A stretch of DNA of 64,000 bases, from assembly GCA_017643385.1 (NCBI GenBank), contig JAEPNN010000001.1:310001-374000 (forward strand), in the 5' to 3' direction. This DNA comes from Dinoroseobacter sp. GTDB lineage: Bacteria; Pseudomonadota; Alphaproteobacteria; Rhodobacterales; Rhodobacteraceae. This document shows positions 61,063 to 64,000 of this stretch, one piece after another; within the stretch, counting starts at the first letter, position 1, and every line of letters begins with the position of its first letter. Under the pieces are notes generated by a model that did no database searches, was not told the origin of the DNA, and was given only the letters and a program-made list of their open reading frames with translations. Position numbers and translations under genes: made by a program.

Positions 61063-62777
61063 TAGGCTGCGCTTCCAAACAGATCGTCGTCATAAAGCCC
61101 TTCATCTCCCGCACGTACAGCTTCAAGCAAAGATGCATGCTCGGGCAACAGGCGTCGGATGTAAACCTTGGCCAGCGATGATCGTGGACCTTCGCCACCT
61201 TCTACCATTGCCGCGCGGAGGTGATACATCCCGCCAAGCACTCGCGCAAAGGCGCGCTGGTAAGGGACGGCCCCTGCAAAACGCGTGTTCAAATCGGTTT
61301 CGACCAACAAAGCTTCTGTAGCTTCACGCAATGATTCCGCGGCTTGCCATACGAGTTCGGCAAGTTGTCCGAGTTTCTCGCGACAGGCTTCAGCCTCCGT
61401 TTCAATGGCGTCCACAATGCGCAGGGCTGCGTCACCCCCGTCACTTAACTTTCGTCCAACGAGGTCCATCGCCTGAATGCCGTTGGTCCCTTCGTAGATT
61501 GCGGTGACACGTACATCGCGAAGATATTGGGCGACGCCTGTTTCTTCGACAAAGCCCATTCCGCCATGCACCTGAACAGCCTCTGAGGCGACAGCGATCC
61601 CGACATCTGTACAGAAAGATTTCGCAATTGGGGTCAGTACGCCCGCCCGCGCGTTCCACTCTGCATCGCCAGTCGCCGTTGCCATGTCGATGGAGACAGC
61701 ACAGTCAAGGGCGAGTGCCCTTGCGGCGAAAGTGTCCGCGCGCATCGTCATCAGCATGCGACGTACATCCGCATGGTCTGCAATCGTACCGATGCTTTGG
61801 CGCAGTGGGGTCCCTTGCGTCCGATCCATCGCATAGCGCTGCGCGGCTTGTGTGGCTGCTTCTGCGATCCCAACGCCTTGCGTTGCGACCCCGAGACGGG
61901 CGTTGTTCATCATGGTGAACATTGCTTTCATACCACCGCCGGGTTCGCCAACCATCCAGCCTTTGGCGCCAGAGTATTCCATGACAGCCGTGGGTGATCC
62001 GTGCAGACCCATCTTGTGTTCCAAAGAGACCACACGCAGGTTGTTTGGATCGCCAGCTTCCCCCTCATCGTTTGGCAAACGCTTCGGAACGATGAATAGT
62101 GACACACCACGGGTGCCCTTGGGCGCATCGGGAAGCCGTGCAAGCACAAGGTGCACGGTATTATCCGTAATGTCGCAATCCCCCCAGCTGATGTAAATTT
62201 TCTGCCCCGAGATGGCGTAAGTTCCATCATCCAATGGTTCTGCTTTGCTGCGAAGGGCGCCGACGTCTGACCCGGCCTGCGGCTCGGTCAGGTTCATGGT
62301 GCCGTTCCATTCACCAGAGATCAGCTTGGGAAGGTAAAGGTCTTTGATTGCGTCGCTTGCATGATGTTCAAGCGCTTCTATCTGCCCCTGGCTTAGAAGT
62401 GGTGCGAGCTGCAGGGAAAGACAGGCCCCAGACATCGTGTCGTTAAGCGCTGTTGTCAGCGCGATGGGTAGACCCATACCGCCGTAATCTTGTGGAGCGG
62501 ACAACGCGATCCATCCGCCCTCTGCCCAAGCAGAATAAGCTTCGTGAAAGCCCGGACTGGCACGAACTACGCCGTTTTCAAGAATGGCCGGGCTCAAGTC
62601 ACTGGCACGGTTCACGGGAGCAATTTTTTCGTCACACAGACGGCCAGCTTCGGTCAACACGGCAACCACAGTATCCCTTGTGGCTTCTTCGTATCGCTCG
62701 GTCGCGCTGACCTGACCGAAGCCTGTGATATGATCGAGAACAAACTGAATGTCGGAAGTCGGGGATGAATAGGTCAT
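61062..62777 (-). CDS. Acyl-CoA dehydrogenase, DmdC-like subfamily
   Basis: 571 residues, the long acyl-CoA dehydrogenase type with an extra C-terminal domain. Evidence: WNGTMNLTEPQAGSDVGALR near 157, GQKIYISWGDCDITDN near 190, and the catalytic glutamate in VTAIYEGTNGIQAMDLVGRK near 430. This length and N-terminus (YEEATRDTVVAVLTEAG) match the group containing methylmercaptopropionyl-CoA dehydrogenase DmdC of DMSP-degrading roseobacters, but paralogues with other substrates are common. FAD-bound; electrons go to ETF. Coupled with the MBL hydrolase. Confidence 0.85.
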   Translation of the reverse strand: MTYSSPTSDIQFVLDHITGFGQVSATERYEEATRDTVVAVLTEAGRLCDEKIAPVNRASDLSPAILENGVVRASPGFHEAYSAWAEGGWIALSAPQDYGGMGLPIALTTALNDTMSGACLSLQLAPLLSQGQIEALEHHASDAIKDLYLPKLISGEWNGTMNLTEPQAGSDVGALRSKAEPLDDGTYAISGQKIYISWGDCDITDNTVHLVLARLPDAPKGTRGVSLFIVPKRLPNDEGEAGDPNNLRVVSLEHKMGLHGSPTAVMEYSGAKGWMVGEPGGGMKAMFTMMNNARLGVATQGVGIAEAATQAAQRYAMDRTQGTPLRQSIGTIADHADVRRMLMTMRADTFAARALALDCAVSIDMATATGDAEWNARAGVLTPIAKSFCTDVGIAVASEAVQVHGGMGFVEETGVAQYLRDVRVTAIYEGTNGIQAMDLVGRKLSDGGDAALRIVDAIETEAEACREKLGQLAELVWQAAESLREATEALLVETDLNTRFAGAVPYQRAFARVLGGMYHLRAAMVEGGEGPRSSLAKVYIRRLLPEHASLLEAVRAGDEGLYDDDLFGSAA

Positions 62778-62906
62778 ATTGGCTTTCGTTGCGTTGCCTG
62801 TGACTTTGCAAAGCGCGTTTCAAAGAGTTATGCCCCGCGCCACGCTGTTTTCTGTGGCACGTCATCCATGGCAGCAGCAATTTAAACGCTACGTCACGGG
62901 AAGGGG

Positions 62907-63866
62907 ATGCGTTTGAAAACGCTCGCGCTTAATGCTTCTGAAGATGGGTTTCGGATGGCTGCAGACCTGTTGAACCAGGGCGAGCTCGTCGCTTTTCCAA
63001 CGGAAACTGTCTACGGGCTGGGCGCCAGTGCTTTATCAGAAAGGGCCGTTGCTGGAATCTATGCAGCAAAGGGTAGGCCGTCCTTCAACCCGCTCATCGT
63101 GCATGTGGGCGATCCGAAGGACGCCAGTCTCTATGCCAGGGTCGATAGGCTTGCGCAGGTTGCGATCGATACTTTTTGGCCTGGTCCGCTTACATTGGTC
63201 CTGCCGCGTCTTGAGCATTGCGTGCTCGTACCGGCGGTCAGTGCGGGATTGGACAGCGTGGCATTGCGAATGCCCAACCACCCTGCGGCGCTCTCATTGC
63301 TGCGTGCCTCAGGGTTGCCGCTCGCCGCCCCTTCGGCAAACCCTTCTGGAGGGGTTAGTCCTACGACAGCTGCGCATGTTCGTGACGGGCTCGGGGGAAA
63401 AATTTCTGCGATCCTTGACGATGGACCCTGTCTCGTAGGTTTGGAGTCCACGGTTCTTAGTCTGACAGATATGCATGCACGTCTTTTACGACCCGGAGCA
63501 ATTTCTCGCGATGCGTTGCAAGCTGCTTTGGGTCAGACGGTTGAGGTTCCGGGCGACGAAGATGTCCCAAGCGCGCCCGGGCAGTTGGTCTCGCACTACG
63601 CACCGTCTGCACGGGTTATTTTGGACGCGTCTGTCAGACCCAAGGGCGCACTTTGGCTTGGATTTGGTCCAGCTTCCTTGGAGGCGGATATTTCTTTGTC
63701 AGAGGCGGGTGATTTGTCAGAAGCAGCCGCGCGATTGTTCGGCGCATTGCGTGAGCTTGATGATATGGCTGAACCCGATCAAATCATCGCAGTTGCGCCT
63801 GTGCCTGAAATGGGTCTTGGCGTTGCGATCAACGATCGATTGCGGCGTGCGGCTGCGCCGCGCTAA
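62907..63866 (+). CDS. tsaC: L-threonylcarbamoyladenylate synthase (Sua5-type)
   Basis: Makes threonylcarbamoyl-AMP from threonine, bicarbonate and ATP for t6A37 of tRNA. 319 residues with an N-terminal YrdC domain (GELVAFPTETVYGLGASAL near 28, KGRPSFNPLIVHV near 54, FWPGPLTLVLPR near 90, SVALRMPNHPAAL) and a C-terminal Sua5 domain (PGQLVSHYAPSARVI). The annotated ATG directly abuts its AAGGGG; a TTG at 62913 has a better-spaced ribosome site and would remove two residues. Its stop overlaps the convergent yqgE-like gene. Confidence 0.93.
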   Translation: MRLKTLALNASEDGFRMAADLLNQGELVAFPTETVYGLGASALSERAVAGIYAAKGRPSFNPLIVHVGDPKDASLYARVDRLAQVAIDTFWPGPLTLVLPRLEHCVLVPAVSAGLDSVALRMPNHPAALSLLRASGLPLAAPSANPSGGVSPTTAAHVRDGLGGKISAILDDGPCLVGLESTVLSLTDMHARLLRPGAISRDALQAALGQTVEVPGDEDVPSAPGQLVSHYAPSARVILDASVRPKGALWLGFGPASLEADISLSEAGDLSEAAARLFGALRELDDMAEPDQIIAVAPVPEMGLGVAINDRLRRAAAPR

Positions 63867-64000
63867 GCGCGTCCACCTGTTGTCGACAACATTGACGGAT
63901 CGATGCCGATGACCCCCAGAGCTTTCGCCCAGATATCGTTTGCATTCGGGTTGAAAATAAGAGCCGGATCGGCCTCGGCCGTTAACCAGCCATTCTCTTG
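63863..64000 (-). CDS. YqgE/AlgH family protein, 3' end only
   Basis: The last 45 codons of a minus-strand gene that continues beyond the window. The sequence includes ENGWLTAEADPALIFN, then DIWAKALGVIGIDPSMLS and a terminal GGRA, which matches the C-terminus of the YqgE/AlgH (UPF0301) family. Function of the family is poorly defined. Its stop codon (63863-63865) overlaps the tsaC stop. Confidence 0.8.
   Translation of the reverse strand, partial: QENGWLTAEADPALIFNPNANDIWAKALGVIGIDPSMLSTTGGRA

Noticed and set aside
1-64000. CRISPR array, prophage, insertion sequence, integrative element, tRNA or rRNA
   Set aside because: No regularly spaced repeats, transposase, integrase or phage structural genes, no terminal repeats, and no recognisable tRNA or rRNA sequence were seen on either strand.

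Overview
The window is a stretch of ordinary chromosome from an alphaproteobacterium of the Rhodobacterales (Roseobacter group). The basis is inference from content and order: uvrC-pgsA-moaD-moaE, slt divergent from dapA-smpB, Rhodobacteraceae-restricted hypothetical families (DUF6478, DUF6356, DUF6173-like), a 44-residue aa3 oxidase subunit IV, and a plant-type GshA. GC looks moderate. I see no rRNA, tRNA, CRISPR array, insertion sequence, prophage or integrase. Genes are densely packed with many 1-4 bp overlaps, and the coding strand switches about every 2-6 kb.

Layout. 1-6.7 kb (+): 3' part of ilvD, a lipoprotein, two Rhodobacteraceae unknowns, fadH (2,4-dienoyl-CoA reductase) and a LysR regulator. 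6.8-9.7 kb (-): an operon of a CinA-type domain protein, a GNAT acetyltransferase, an AhpD-like peroxidase and an OmpA-type protein. 9.8-13.7 kb: sfsA and map (+), rsmD and a ferredoxin reductase (-), a Prx5-type peroxiredoxin (+). 13.7-20.4 kb (-): a type I secretion ABC/HlyD pair, RidA, GDPD phosphodiesterase, a FemAB/GNAT-like protein, pterin dehydratase and MscS. 20.5-21.9 kb (+): mlaA and mlaC. 21.9-29.9 kb: FMN reductase, a gene-free 0.7 kb gap, glpR (-) divergent from glpD-glpK (+), then an S49 peptidase, a 60-residue Cys-rich membrane protein, a Na/Ca exchanger and a pteridine-reductase-like SDR. 30.2-33.4 kb (+): uvrC-pgsA-moaD-moaE. 33.4-35.2 kb: the two halves of an MnmC-like tRNA modification enzyme as divergent genes. 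35.2-39.7 kb: lytic transglycosylase (-), dapA, smpB, sseA (+). 39.8-44.2 kb: glnK-amtB (-) divergent from a class A penicillin-binding protein (+). 44.2-50.1 kb: an OmpA/coiled-coil envelope pair and ubiA (-); rsmE, a membrane protein and gshA (+). 50.1-54.7 kb (-): DUF805, plsY, then pyrB with two unknown genes and a dihydroorotase-like gene lacking its metal ligands. 54.8-64 kb: a UDG-like protein, yghU, moaB (+); a candidate permuted-papain lipoprotein, cox subunit IV, DUF6173-like, Lrp (-); DUF6356 and a glutamine amidotransferase (+); MBL hydrolase and acyl-CoA dehydrogenase (-); tsaC (+); and the 3' end of a yqgE/algH gene (-).

Functional themes: envelope maintenance (MlaA/C, MscS, PBP1, Slt, two OmpA-type proteins), glycerol and phospholipid metabolism (GlpRDK, PlsY, PgsA, GDPD), cofactors (molybdopterin, ubiquinone, glutathione, pterins), translation-related modification (RsmD, RsmE, MnmD, TsaC, SmpB, Map), and nitrogen sensing (GlnK-AmtB). 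I did not find a convincing new multi-gene defence or mobile system. The more interesting points are the noncatalytic dihydroorotase operon, a 24-nt tandem duplication straddling the mlaA/mlaC junction, the split MnmC, a UDG-like protein without Fe-S cysteines, a possible permuted papain-like lipoprotein beside cox subunit IV, an orphan type I secretion pair and a dense TGCA motif cluster upstream of glnK.
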